A DNA stretch of 31,033 bases. It comes from a bacterium (lineage in GTDB: Bacteria > Spirochaetota > UBA4802 > UBA5550). Both the position numbers and the translations under genes were made by a program. The notes under the pieces were generated by a model. That model was not told the origin of the DNA. It worked only from the letters and a program-made list of their open reading frames with translations, and searched no databases. Below, piece after piece: positions 6,881-15,514 of the stretch (positions within the stretch are counted from its first letter, which is position 1; every line of letters begins with the position of its first letter). Location: contig JAAENB010000931.1 in assembly GCA_024224995.1 (NCBI GenBank), forward strand, positions 1 through 31,033, written 5' to 3'.

Positions 6881-8320
6881 TTATTTTGATGTATTTTTTT
6901 CTAATGGAAATTTCAAAAAACAACTTGTTCCATTGTTGCTTTCAATTTTGAAGCTGCCTTTTATTTGTTCAACTAACATATTCACAAGCATCAATCCCAT
7001 AGAATCAATTGTTGAAATATCAAATGCATCAGGAAGACCTATGCCATTGTCTATAACTTCAATAGAGGCGCTTTGTTTTGTTTTTTTTAGAGAAAAGGAA
7101 ATGGTTCCTTTTTTATTCCCGGGATAGGCGTATTTTGCGGAGTTTGTTAGTAGTTCCGTAACGATTATTCCTATGGGGATGGCAGTTTTTACCGGTACGG
7201 TTAGTGCGTCAAACATGGTATTGATAGTAAGCTTTTTCGAAATAATTGGCAAAGAAGAAGATAACAGCTCGAAGTATTCATGGATCTTTATTTCAGAAAC
7301 GGAGTTAGATGAATAAAGCAGATCATACATGTTAGATACCGCCTTTATCCGCGCGGCGATATCCTCTAAGGTTAATTTTGTTTCTTCGGAGACGTCGGAA
7401 TCTGCCGCAAGGTGTATCATACTGTATATCATGGAAAAGCTGTTTTTTGCCCGGTGCTGCAATTCCCTGAGCAGGATTTTGTTTTCCCGGAGACTGGTGT
7501 GAAGAGCGATTTCCCCTTTCTTGCGTTCGGTGACATCGAGTAATGATAAAACGAGGGATTGGACGCTGCCGGAGCTGTCCTTTATTGGAATGATACTCCA
7601 GTCCCAGTACGTTGTTCCCCGTTCCGGTTGATCCGGGTGTTCAAATGGCCTGGCTATGAAAATTTTTTTTTCCCCGGTTTTAACCACTCTCCCGAATATC
7701 GCTTCATTTTCCGCGTGCGGATAAAGGTCAAAATGGTTTTTGCCGGGAAAATCTTTCTGAGTCCTGTTCCCGGCATCGGCATAGGCTTTATTAACGGAGA
7801 TGAAGTTGAATTCCCTGTCCATATATGCCAGCAGGATGTCGGTTGTTGACAGAATCGCTTCTTGAGCGTCCTGTGATTTTTTTAACTCTTCGTTGGCGAA
7901 GGCAATTTTTTCCTGATATTTTTTTATTCGTTGTCTTTCAATAAAGAGCTTAAGGGCCATCTTAATTGACGCGTCAAGGATAGATCTATCCGAATTTTTT
8001 GGAACATACCCATATGAGTCTATCTTTGTTGTTTTTTTTATAATTTCAGGTTCAGCCCGGTCCGACAAAAAAATTATTGGAATATTATATTTTTTTAATA
8101 TTATTTCAGCGGCCTCTGCTCCGTCAATGCCCTTACCCAGGTAAATGTCCATAAGAATAAGGTTGATATCGTCATTCGTTTTGAACGTATCAATCGCTTC
8201 TTCACCGGTGCTGGCTGTTATTACACTATAACCAAATTGCTCAAGGTTTTTTTTTTCTGCCAGCCTAACAAGTGCTTCATCTTCAACAAGAAGAATTCTT
8301 TTTTGTTTATTTTCCAACAT
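6881..8320 (-). CDS. Soluble hybrid histidine kinase (REC-PAS-HisKA_2-HATPase)
   Basis: A 479-residue shorter paralogue of the kinase at 222-2981. Receiver about 6-124 (E13/D14, phospho-acceptor D58 in LILMDIYLG, K108); helical linker about 125-150; one PAS about 152-265; HisKA_2 with phospho-histidine H289 in ELQHRAKNS; HATPase about 375-475 (N-box E389/N393, DNGIGLP about 424-430). No membrane segment. The N-terminal receiver suggests the kinase output is gated by an upstream phosphodonor. The ATG at 8320 is used; an in-frame TTG two codons upstream is possible, and neither has a clear ribosome site. It is transcribed in the same direction as the butyrate operon, 127 bp downstream of it, but appears to be a separate unit. 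Confidence 0.88.
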   Translation of the reverse strand: MLENKQKRILLVEDEALVRLAEKKNLEQFGYSVITASTGEEAIDTFKTNDDINLILMDIYLGKGIDGAEAAEIILKKYNIPIIFLSDRAEPEIIKKTTKIDSYGYVPKNSDRSILDASIKMALKLFIERQRIKKYQEKIAFANEELKKSQDAQEAILSTTDILLAYMDREFNFISVNKAYADAGNRTQKDFPGKNHFDLYPHAENEAIFGRVVKTGEKKIFIARPFEHPDQPERGTTYWDWSIIPIKDSSGSVQSLVLSLLDVTERKKGEIALHTSLRENKILLRELQHRAKNSFSMIYSMIHLAADSDVSEETKLTLEDIAARIKAVSNMYDLLYSSNSVSEIKIHEYFELLSSSLPIISKKLTINTMFDALTVPVKTAIPIGIIVTELLTNSAKYAYPGNKKGTISFSLKKTKQSASIEVIDNGIGLPDAFDISTIDSMGLMLVNMLVEQIKGSFKIESNNGTSCFLKFPLEKNTSK

Positions 8321-8447
8321 GAGCAATCTTAAACGCCGTTTTTGGTTTAATCAAGTGTTTTTTTCTGAAATTTCATATTTTATGTTTAGACCCTGTTTTC
8401 TTTATAATGATTTATTGTATTTACAGAGCGGCAGCCTTTGGTGTTAT

Positions 8448-9536
8448 TCAGCTATATTCAAGAATCTCGATTTCATTATTCAACACCATCAGGCCATTCA
8501 TGGCCAGGGCCTCCATTTCATCCTCTCCGGGATAGACAAAAACCGGCGCCAGCTTTTGGACCCGGTCAATTATTTTAGCAATAAAAGTCTTATCATGGGC
8601 AATCCCGCCGGTAATGATAATTCCCTCCACCTCTCCTTTCAGCACCGTATACTGTGCCCCTATATCCTTTGCCACCTGGTAACTCATTGCATCATATACT
8701 AACTCAGCCGCCTCATCCTTGTTTGCGGCTCTCTCTTCTACTTCCCTGGCATCGTTTGTCCCCAGGTATGCAGAATAGCCGCCCTTGCCGGTAATCATTT
8801 TTCGTATTTCTTCTTCCGTATATTTTCCGCTAAAACATGCCGCCGCAAGGTCACCCGCAGGCAGGGTACCGCTTCTTTCCGGCGAAAAAGGCCCTTCCCC
8901 GGAGAGAGTCTCATTCACATCAACAACTTTTCCCTTCCGGTGAGCGCCTATGGATATGCCGCCGCCCAGGTGTGCCACAATAAGGTTTATCTCTTCATAT
9001 TTTTTTGATATACTCTTCGCGTGTTTTCGCGCTACCGCTTTCTGGTTCAGGGCATGAAAAACCGATTTTCTTTCAAATGCCGGGTGCCCTGTAATTCGCG
9101 CAACCGCGTCCATTTCATCCACCACTGGCGGGTCGGCGATATATGCTTTCGCGTTGGGCAGTTTTTTCGCAATATCATCGGCTATCAGTCCTCCCAGGTT
9201 ACTGGCGTGCTGCGATCTATGGGCGCCTTTTATCAAATCTTCTTTCATGAGATCATTAACCGGGTAAACCCCAGACTGTATGGGTTTTAATAATCCGCCT
9301 CTCCCCACAATAATCCCAAAGGAATCCGTATCTATTCCCGCGTTTTCTAATTCCTTGAGGATCAATTTTTTTCTGAATTCATACTGGTCGATGATCTCTT
9401 TAAATTTGCTCAGTTCCTCCACGCTGTGTTTTATGTTTTTTAACAGGACAAGCTCTGTTCCCGCGTATACCGCAATCTTCGTGGAAGTAGAACCGGGATT
9501 TATTGCCAATATATTTTTTTCCTTCGTATCGTTCAT
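8448..9536 (-). CDS. buk: Butyrate kinase
   Basis: A 362-residue acetokinase-family enzyme: butyryl-phosphate + ADP to butyrate + ATP, the energy-yielding last step of butyrate fermentation (reversible; branched-chain acyl phosphates may also be used). Family marks are the N-terminal phosphate loop NPGSTSTK (13-20), HLGGGIS (189-195), the GEGPFSPERSGTLP stretch (213-226) and ITGGIAHD (308-315). The length is standard for Buk. The start is ATG at 9536, with AAGGAG eight nt upstream. It is the third gene of an operon, 21 bp after the canonical phosphate butyryltransferase gene, which supplies its substrate. All motifs are intact, so it should be active. Confidence 0.95.
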   Translation of the reverse strand: MNDTKEKNILAINPGSTSTKIAVYAGTELVLLKNIKHSVEELSKFKEIIDQYEFRKKLILKELENAGIDTDSFGIIVGRGGLLKPIQSGVYPVNDLMKEDLIKGAHRSQHASNLGGLIADDIAKKLPNAKAYIADPPVVDEMDAVARITGHPAFERKSVFHALNQKAVARKHAKSISKKYEEINLIVAHLGGGISIGAHRKGKVVDVNETLSGEGPFSPERSGTLPAGDLAAACFSGKYTEEEIRKMITGKGGYSAYLGTNDAREVEERAANKDEAAELVYDAMSYQVAKDIGAQYTVLKGEVEGIIITGGIAHDKTFIAKIIDRVQKLAPVFVYPGEDEMEALAMNGLMVLNNEIEILEYS

Positions 9537-9557
9537 ATTTTTTCTCCTTCTTCTTTT

Positions 9558-10475
9558 TTAAGATATATCAACACTGGCAGCAAGGGCAATACTATTAAGC
9601 TTTATCTGTTCCGAATCGGCGCGTGAGGTTAAGATTATTGGAACGGAAGCGCCAATAATGATGCAGGCCGGTGAGGCTTTTGCGAAATAGACAAAGGATT
9701 TATAGAGGATATTGCCGGTCTCAAGATTATGACACAGAAAAATATCGGGGTCACCGGCAACTTCGTTTTCTATGCCTTTATACTCAGCGCTTTTTTTTGA
9801 TATTGCGTTATCAAGGGAGAGGGGGCCGTCTATAATACAATCTTTTATTTGTCCCCGTTGTGCCATCATTGAGAGAGCGGCTGACTCAATTGTGGCCGGC
9901 ATATTTTCCATAATCACCTCTACGGCCCCAAGTGCAGCCACTTTCGGAGTCTCAATGCCGAGCCGTTTCATGAACATAACAGCGTTCCTGATGATCGCTA
10001 CTTTCATTCTTAGATCCGGAGCAATATTAATCGCCGCGTCAGTTAAAGCAAAAATTTTATGATAATTATTCATTTCCAAAAGACTCAAATGGGAAATAAC
10101 ATCACTCGTTCGAAGCCCGCTTTTACTACTCAATATGGGCCTCAAAAAAACGGAGGAATCCAGGTTGCCCTTCATTAAAATATCGCCCTCTCCCTCATGT
10201 ATTTTTTGTACTGCCAGAGCCGCGGACTGCTCCATATCCTCTTCATTTATTATTTTCATGCCGCTAAGATCATAGCTATGCCGATTCGCGATCTTCTTGA
10301 TCTTTTTTTCATTGCCGATCAAAACCGCGTCAATAATCCCTTTATCCCTGGCCATAACTACGGCATCAAGTACATGCTCATCCTGTGCTGCGGGTACAAC
10401 CAGCGTTTTTTTATCATCCCGGTTTTCCAGGCTTTTATATATATCCGACATTTGTTGTATCATTGATTTCTCCAT
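9558..10475 (-). CDS. ptb: Phosphate butyryltransferase (canonical paralogue)
   Basis: A 305-residue member of the phosphate acetyl/butyryltransferase family: butyryl-CoA + Pi to butyryl-phosphate + CoA, paired with butyrate kinase. Conserved motifs are present: LMKG (100-103), SHLSLLEM, TDAAINIAPD, IIDGPLSLDNAIS, and LTSRADSEQIK (282-292), the Ser-Arg region important for catalysis in phosphotransacetylases. I chose ATG at 10475 (AGGA four nt upstream) because the longer reading to 10535 would run into the preceding gene and is not family-like. The spacer to the upstream paralogue is 29 bp and to buk 21 bp. The two paralogues are roughly half identical by eye. Confidence 0.92.
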   Translation of the reverse strand: MEKSMIQQMSDIYKSLENRDDKKTLVVPAAQDEHVLDAVVMARDKGIIDAVLIGNEKKIKKIANRHSYDLSGMKIINEEDMEQSAALAVQKIHEGEGDILMKGNLDSSVFLRPILSSKSGLRTSDVISHLSLLEMNNYHKIFALTDAAINIAPDLRMKVAIIRNAVMFMKRLGIETPKVAALGAVEVIMENMPATIESAALSMMAQRGQIKDCIIDGPLSLDNAISKKSAEYKGIENEVAGDPDIFLCHNLETGNILYKSFVYFAKASPACIIIGASVPIILTSRADSEQIKLNSIALAASVDIS

Positions 10476-10504
10476 TATTCCTATTATTGTATTACTCGAC
10501 CCGC

Positions 10505-11431
10505 TTACCCTTTTTGCGCATCCAGGTAGCAGCAAACACCCAGCGCAATATTATCCACTCTTGTCTGCTTCCGGTCCATTTTTGAAGTCAAAATTATAGG
10601 CACTGTGGCTCCCATAACCAGGGAGGCTGCCCTGGCACTGGCGAAAAACATAAATGATTGATATAAGACATTTGCCGATTCAATTCCGGGTGCAAGGAGA
10701 ATATCCGCGTCTCCTGCCACCTCATTAATAATTTTTTTATGTATGGCGCTCTCTTTATTGATGGCATTATCGAATGCGAGAGGCCCGTCAACGATACAGT
10801 TCTTTATCTGGTTTCTCTGAGCCATTTTAGAAAGCAAGGCCGCGTCAATTGTGGTATTCATCGCCTGGTTGACCACCTCTACCGCTGCCAGCACCGCAAC
10901 TTTGGGTGTCATAATACCCAGCCTTCTCATTAAAAAGACCGCGTTATTTATTATCTTCATCTTTGTCTTTATGTCGGGGGCAATGTTTATGAGCACATCG
11001 GTCACGGCAATGAGCTTGTGATAATTTTCTATTTCAAAAAGTGCGATAAGTGAAAGATGTCTTCCCTCGGTAATTCCCGATTTTTTATCACGCGCCATTT
11101 TTCCCAGAACCAGCGCCCCGTGTTGATTCTCCTCTCCATTCATGATAATATCGGCATCTCCATGACGGGCAAGTTTTACCGCTTTTTGCGCCGCGTCCTC
11201 ATCAGTAGGCAGGTCAAGTATTTCCATACCAGACAGATCATAACCATTTTCACCGGCAATCCGGTCTATATCATTTTTTTTCCCCGTTAAAATGACATCC
11301 ACAAGATCCTTTTCATGCGCGCTTAATACGGCCTCAAAAATATTCGTATCCTGTATCGCTGCCACCACCAGTCTCTTCTTTACGGTCTGTTTTGGAATAT
11401 ACGTATCTAAATTCGATAAACTCGTTAACAT
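10505..11431 (-). CDS. Divergent phosphate butyryltransferase-like protein
   Basis: A 308-residue paralogue of the next gene and the first cistron of the butyrate operon. The fold-level motifs are kept (TDVLINIAPD, VDGPLAFDNAIN, GDADILLAPG), but several active-site-region residues have changed: LMKG becomes IMNG, the SHLS segment becomes RHLS with an altered run-in, and LTSRADS becomes LTSKMDR (281-287). In M. thermophila phosphotransacetylase the equivalent Ser-Arg pair acts in catalysis, so this copy may use another acyl-CoA, be weak, or serve as a partner subunit. The start is fixed at ATG 11431 by AAGGAGGG four nt upstream; the in-frame extension to 11488 overlaps the promoter. TTGATT-N17-TATAAT drives it from 11480-11508. 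Confidence 0.85.
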   Translation of the reverse strand: MLTSLSNLDTYIPKQTVKKRLVVAAIQDTNIFEAVLSAHEKDLVDVILTGKKNDIDRIAGENGYDLSGMEILDLPTDEDAAQKAVKLARHGDADIIMNGEENQHGALVLGKMARDKKSGITEGRHLSLIALFEIENYHKLIAVTDVLINIAPDIKTKMKIINNAVFLMRRLGIMTPKVAVLAAVEVVNQAMNTTIDAALLSKMAQRNQIKNCIVDGPLAFDNAINKESAIHKKIINEVAGDADILLAPGIESANVLYQSFMFFASARAASLVMGATVPIILTSKMDRKQTRVDNIALGVCCYLDAQKG

Positions 11432-11479
11432 TGTTCCCTCCTTTCTTTCGATGAAATGCGATGAAATCAGAACAGAAAT

Positions 11480-11508
11480 ATTATACACCAGTGGAAGAAA
11501 TAAATCAA
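11480..11508 (-). promoter_or_regulatory. Promoter of the ptb-like/ptb/buk operon
   Basis: Reading the minus strand, TTGATT (11508-11503) and a perfect TATAAT (11485-11480) are separated by 17 bp. The expected start near 11473 leaves a leader of about 40 nt before the ATG at 11431. The stretch 11432-11690 holds otherwise only an open frame without start or recognisable homology (from a CTG at 11710, ...LEISDFKKALDAPKK...), which I regard as relic or chance. Confidence 0.65.
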
Positions 11509-11690
11509 TACATTTACTTTTTTTTGTTGTTTTTATTGCCGGGATCTTTTGTAATTCAAGTTTGCGGGCTAATTCTATTATTTTCTTTGGTGCATCAAGG
11601 GCTTTTTTAAAATCGGAAATTTCAAGAGTATTGGCTTTTGCCTTAAAGACAAAGGATCTATAATCTAACTTTGCTGCTTCTTTATTGAAA

Positions 11691-11996
11691 TCACCCTGGA
11701 ATTTCTCCAGCTACGTGGTGCCCGTAAATAAACGGTTTGGAACCGTCGTAGTAGTCACACCAGGATTTTCCTTCTTCGTATTTACCCTCTAAATATCGGG
11801 AGCCTGACGTTGTTCCCGCGAGAACTTCTTCTTTTTGTTCTTGCGGTGTTTTGCCGGGCTCAAAAAAAGCGTGTACGATTATTGCCTCTTCTGTTTCATA
11901 ATAATAGGGTAAGGAAGCAAGCCAGGAAACGAACTCATCATATTCGTCCGCGAACTGATACAAATATTCTGTTCATATTTGTTTAAAAAAGAGTAT
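11691..11996 (-). pseudogene. Calcineurin-like metallophosphoesterase remnant
   Basis: An open stretch of about 100 codons resembling the C-terminal half of a serine/threonine-phosphatase-type metallophosphoesterase: a short helical region with DEFVSWLASLP, then EEAIIVHAFFEPG (the family's VHA...PG metal-binding segment) and KPFIYGHHVAG (the GH metal ligand). The N-terminal half with the D-x-H and GNHD metal motifs is absent: a stop lies at 11997-11999 and there is only a TTG (11963) as possible start. The reading also stops right after GHH, earlier than usual. It is therefore most likely a decayed gene, located between the butyrate operon and the radical-SAM cluster. Confidence 0.6.
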
Positions 11997-12051
11997 TATT
12001 GCTAAAAGTCAAGTTAAATTTTATTTGCAAATTTATTATAAAAGAAGCACA

Positions 12052-13080
12052 ATGGTTCATATGAAGAGCAGGTTTTCATTTACCTTATATAATTCACCTT
12101 TTGAAGATTCCATACTGTATGCTCGTCAATTGAATGTGAAAGAGGATATTTTGTTTGATCTTGGCGATATTTCAAACGCTCCCTCATCTCATTTGCTCCG
12201 GGTAAAAAGGATCTTTATCAGCCATACGCACATGGATCATTTTTGCGGGTTCCATAATTTTTTCAGGACTGTTCTCAAATTAATGGGAAAAGAAATTGAG
12301 ATATACGGCCCAACGAATATAATCGAAAATGTTTATGGCGCGCTCACGTCATATACCTGGAATCTCATAAAAGAGTTTGATATCACGTTCCTGGTAACGG
12401 AAGTGTCGGAGAAAGGGCTTAAAAAAGCAGCCCTCAAATCTCAACATGTTTTTGAGCCGGAAATTTTATCAACAACCCCCTTGAAAGATACGGTCATTGT
12501 GGATGATCCTTTTTATACAGTGAGGGTCGATTTTTTTGATCATAAAACCCCGGTGTTGGGATTTCGTCTGGATGAAAAGGATCAATACGCCGTAAACAAA
12601 AAGGCCCTTGAAGAAAATTGCCTTGAGTCGGGCTCCTGGATTGTTGAAGCCAAACAGCTCCTGCTTGAAGGAAAGCCCCTTGATTATACTGTGCTCACTA
12701 ACAAGGGCGAGATCGCTATCGGTGAGATACAAAAAGAATTATTTCTTCCAAAGGAACCTGCTGCCTTTGCCTATTTAACCGATTTTGGTATGACAAAAGA
12801 AAACTTCAGCCGTGCCGTAGATCTGGCGCAAAACGTGTACACGCTCTATATTGAAAGTAATTTTTTACATAAAGATATTACCCTGGCAAAAGCTGCCGGT
12901 CATTTGACCGCGTACCAGGCCGGTATTATCGCAGGAAAGGCAAATGCCGAGCATATACGGCTTTTTCATTTTTCACAGAGATATTCTAAAATCGAACAGG
13001 TCCATGAGAATGTTTTTTATGAGGAAATGGAACAGGGAAGAAGTTATTTTGTTTCTAAAGGAGTACCGTATAAAATATGA
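12052..13080 (+). CDS. RNase Z-like metallo-beta-lactamase-fold hydrolase
   Basis: A 342-residue metal-dependent hydrolase. The metal motif H58-x-H60-x-D62-H63 (HTHMDH) is intact, further ligands are likely D244 (YLTDFG), H284 (AAGHLTAYQA) and H306 (LFHFSQRY); this ending is the RNase Z/ElaC pattern. The exosite arm and a normal N-terminus of tRNase Z are not obvious, and its position makes tRNA processing unlikely to be its only role: its stop overlaps the start of the next radical-SAM gene by 4 bp (ATGA), implying coupled translation. I chose ATG at 12052; ATG at 12061 and TTG at 12025 are alternatives, with weak ribosome sites. I infer a phosphodiesterase/hydrolase partner of the radical-SAM enzymes, perhaps acting on lipid or cofactor. 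Confidence 0.75.
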   Translation: MVHMKSRFSFTLYNSPFEDSILYARQLNVKEDILFDLGDISNAPSSHLLRVKRIFISHTHMDHFCGFHNFFRTVLKLMGKEIEIYGPTNIIENVYGALTSYTWNLIKEFDITFLVTEVSEKGLKKAALKSQHVFEPEILSTTPLKDTVIVDDPFYTVRVDFFDHKTPVLGFRLDEKDQYAVNKKALEENCLESGSWIVEAKQLLLEGKPLDYTVLTNKGEIAIGEIQKELFLPKEPAAFAYLTDFGMTKENFSRAVDLAQNVYTLYIESNFLHKDITLAKAAGHLTAYQAGIIAGKANAEHIRLFHFSQRYSKIEQVHENVFYEEMEQGRSYFVSKGVPYKI

Positions 13081-14321
13081 AAAAAAAAGCAATAATGGCA
13101 GCATGGGAAGGTAAAACAACCCCTCACATTATTATAGAGGTAAACCAGAGATGTAATATTTCCTGTGAAGCCTGCTATAAAAACCTTAAAACCTATTCCA
13201 AATCTTTTGAGCAAATAAAAAAAGAAATAGATTTTGCGTTTTCACAGAGAAATCTTTCTTCCGTTACTCTCGCGGGAGGTGAGCCCTCACTACATCCCGA
13301 AATAAATAAAATAATCGCGTATTGTGTCCAAAAAGGAGCAGTTGTTAATATGCTGTCGAACGGCGTTAACCTGACAGATGACACTCTCGCCGCGTATAAA
13401 ACCGCGGGCCTTTCAGTTATCCATGTTCATGTTGATTCACACCAAAACAGGCCTGACGCGCTGCGGAATAGTTCGGAAAAAGAGTTACACGCGATCCGTG
13501 AAGAAATAACCGGGAGAATAAAAAAACATGGAATGGTTCCCTGCATCAGTTTAACGCTCTATCAATCAACATTGCCTGAACTCCCGGATATTGTCGATTT
13601 TATATGTACTTCTGATTGTGTGATGGGGGCGCTTGTTACCCTGTATGCCGATTCTCATGGACTTTCCGAAAAATTTTCAAAAATTAAACCGGATCTTGCG
13701 GGTATTGTAGAGACCTCGAAATCCCTTCCGCATGAACAGGTAACGAATGAAGAAGTTGCGAAACTGTTGTTTGATAAATTTCAGCTGAGTTATGATTTCT
13801 ATGTCGCTTCAAACAAAAGCGAGAGCAGAGCTCGATGGATAACCTATACGGTAATGTCTGTTTCCTTTCCAAACGGCAAATACCTCACGCTGCAGCCATC
13901 CAACGGATTTCTGAAGTTTATGAACGCGGATGAAAAACTATATCATGCTATTCATAAAAAATATCGATTCATGGCAGACACCGTGGAATTAAAAAAGTTT
14001 CATTATTACCTGTTTATTATATTTTCAGGACTCATGAGTTTTAGCGTGAAATATATTGCACAAGCAATGAAATTTTTCCTGGCATCACGAAAAAAGGGAG
14101 CAGCATTTACATTTAGTAATATCTATTTTCAACAGCTCGCTGCCATAACAGAAGACGGTACTATTGAGATGTGCAAATCATGCCCTGACGCGACAGTGCG
14201 CAATGGAATGATTATGCCCGTATGCATGGCGGATATATTAAGTCCAATAAGCGAAAATGAAAACAATTTCGTCAATGACGCGGTTTTGCAGCTGGGATTA
14301 ACATTTAACGATGGTAACTAA
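13077..14321 (+). CDS. Radical SAM protein with C-terminal extra cysteine motif (cluster enzyme 1)
   Basis: A 414-residue radical-SAM enzyme. The [4Fe-4S] motif is C26-x3-C30-x2-C33 (CNISCEAC) and the SAM-binding GGEP is at 67-70. The C-terminal part carries C366, C369 (MCKSCPDATVRNG) and C383 (PVCMAD), probably for an auxiliary cluster. Residues about 308-335 form an amphipathic or membrane-touching stretch (FHYYLFIIFSGLMSFSVKYIA), suggesting work at the membrane on a lipid-like substrate. It is coupled by a 4-bp overlap to the metallo-beta-lactamase gene. The reaction is unknown. The overall plan (core, long hydrophobic insert, C-terminal cysteines) resembles cluster enzyme 3 at 15515, so the two may be distant relatives. 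Confidence 0.8.
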   Translation: MKKKAIMAAWEGKTTPHIIIEVNQRCNISCEACYKNLKTYSKSFEQIKKEIDFAFSQRNLSSVTLAGGEPSLHPEINKIIAYCVQKGAVVNMLSNGVNLTDDTLAAYKTAGLSVIHVHVDSHQNRPDALRNSSEKELHAIREEITGRIKKHGMVPCISLTLYQSTLPELPDIVDFICTSDCVMGALVTLYADSHGLSEKFSKIKPDLAGIVETSKSLPHEQVTNEEVAKLLFDKFQLSYDFYVASNKSESRARWITYTVMSVSFPNGKYLTLQPSNGFLKFMNADEKLYHAIHKKYRFMADTVELKKFHYYLFIIFSGLMSFSVKYIAQAMKFFLASRKKGAAFTFSNIYFQQLAAITEDGTIEMCKSCPDATVRNGMIMPVCMADILSPISENENNFVNDAVLQLGLTFNDGN

Positions 14322-14331
14322 AAAAATATTC

Positions 14332-14360
14332 TTGACAATATGATTTCGTTAAATTAATAT
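14332..14360 (+). promoter_or_regulatory. Possible internal promoter before radical-SAM gene 2
   Basis: TTGACA (14332-14337), a 17-bp spacer and TAATAT (14355-14360) occupy the only sizeable gap in the plus-strand gene set. The expected transcript start would fall on or beside the A of the ATG at 14367, so the mRNA would be leaderless; alternatively translation begins downstream at ATG 14451. Confidence 0.4.
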
Positions 14361-14366
14361 CATTGA

Positions 14367-15506
14367 ATGATAAGCAGCCTTATAGAGAAAATCCGGTATA
14401 TAATTCTTTTATTTACAAAAGGAATAGAACACAAAAAAAACATATTAAGAATGACAAATGTTCGTTTTTTTTGTAGTACAAATAAGATACTTGGGTGGAT
14501 TGACGGGCATCCAAGTTATGGGATTTTAACTCCTCCTGTTTTTAGTAAACCTTCCGCCTACGCCTTAACCTCTAAAATTATGAGTTTGTATCAATGGCGC
14601 CCTCTCCCGGAAATGGTCAACCTGGCAATAACCGACAAATGCGCCTGCGACTGCGAATACTGCAGTTTTCGATCAATGGCAAAAGAAAAAAAGAGACTTG
14701 GTTTGCGGGAATGGAAAGAGGTAATAGATCAAATTCAAGAACTGGGCGCGTCAACGATTTCACTGACCGGGGGAGAACCCCTGGAAAATCCGGACATTCT
14801 TGAGATTGTAGACTATGTTAATAAAGATTTTAGCCAGGTAATTATGTTTACCAGCGGCTACCTGTTGGAAAAATACGCGAAGGACCTGAAAAAACGGGGA
14901 TTAAATTCCGTTATCGTAAGCGTCAATAGTTCGGATAGTTCAATTCATGATTCATCAAAAAGATCACCGGGCTTATATGAAAAGGCAATCGCGGGGATTA
15001 AAGCCGCTAAAAAAGCGAAATTGCTCGTTGCCATGGCATCGGTGGTTTACAAAAAAGATCTGGAGACAGGACATATTCAAAATATTATTGAGCTGGGGAA
15101 AGAGTTAAAGGTCAACCAGGTTATCTTTTTTGATACCATTCCAACCGGGTATTATAGAGATGACCCTTCCGTAGTCTGGAACAAAGAAGAAACAAATAAG
15201 CTCATTGAGATCTGTTCGGAATACCACAGCAAGAAGAAATATCCGGGTGTGCTGCCCTATAGTTTTATTAATTCATCCCGCAGTATTGGCTGTTACGGCG
15301 GAACGATCTATTTTTATGTAAGTCCCTACGGTGATATATGCCCCTGTGATTTTTGCTCATTTTCAGTGGGCAATGTAAAAGATGAACCGCTCTATGCTTT
15401 ATGGGATAAATTTGGCGAACATAAAGAGTTTCAAAAATCATCTCTGGCAGGCTGCAAAATGAAAAATAAAGAATTTCGAGAAAAATTTACGCCCAACTCA
15501 GGCTAA
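14367..15506 (+). CDS. Radical SAM protein with SPASM/twitch-like C-terminus (cluster enzyme 2)
   Basis: A 379-residue radical-SAM enzyme. The cluster motif is C92-x3-C96-x2-C99 (CACDCEYC, with an extra C94), and GGEP is at 135-138. The C-terminal domain has C309, C325, C327 and C330 around VSPYGDICPCDFC, then GNVKDEPLYALW and C363, a SPASM/twitch-like arrangement that would bind an auxiliary Fe-S cluster. The N-terminal 90 residues are basic and hydrophobic (IEKIRYIILLF) and may contact the membrane. SPASM proteins often modify peptides, but no peptide gene lies nearby and the neighbours point elsewhere. The start at ATG 14367 lacks a ribosome site; see the promoter entry. The next gene begins 8 bp after its stop. 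Confidence 0.8.
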   Translation: MISSLIEKIRYIILLFTKGIEHKKNILRMTNVRFFCSTNKILGWIDGHPSYGILTPPVFSKPSAYALTSKIMSLYQWRPLPEMVNLAITDKCACDCEYCSFRSMAKEKKRLGLREWKEVIDQIQELGASTISLTGGEPLENPDILEIVDYVNKDFSQVIMFTSGYLLEKYAKDLKKRGLNSVIVSVNSSDSSIHDSSKRSPGLYEKAIAGIKAAKKAKLLVAMASVVYKKDLETGHIQNIIELGKELKVNQVIFFDTIPTGYYRDDPSVVWNKEETNKLIEICSEYHSKKKYPGVLPYSFINSSRSIGCYGGTIYFYVSPYGDICPCDFCSFSVGNVKDEPLYALWDKFGEHKEFQKSSLAGCKMKNKEFREKFTPNSG

Positions 15507-15514
15507 GCGAAACA

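Noticed and set aside
10476..10535. N-terminal extension of the phosphate butyryltransferase
   Set aside because: It overlaps the preceding gene and its residues do not fit the family; ATG at 10475 has a ribosome site.
11292..11663. Plus-strand ORF of 123 codons
   Set aside because: It lies opposite the start and promoter of the minus-strand phosphate butyryltransferase-like gene, with no ribosome site.
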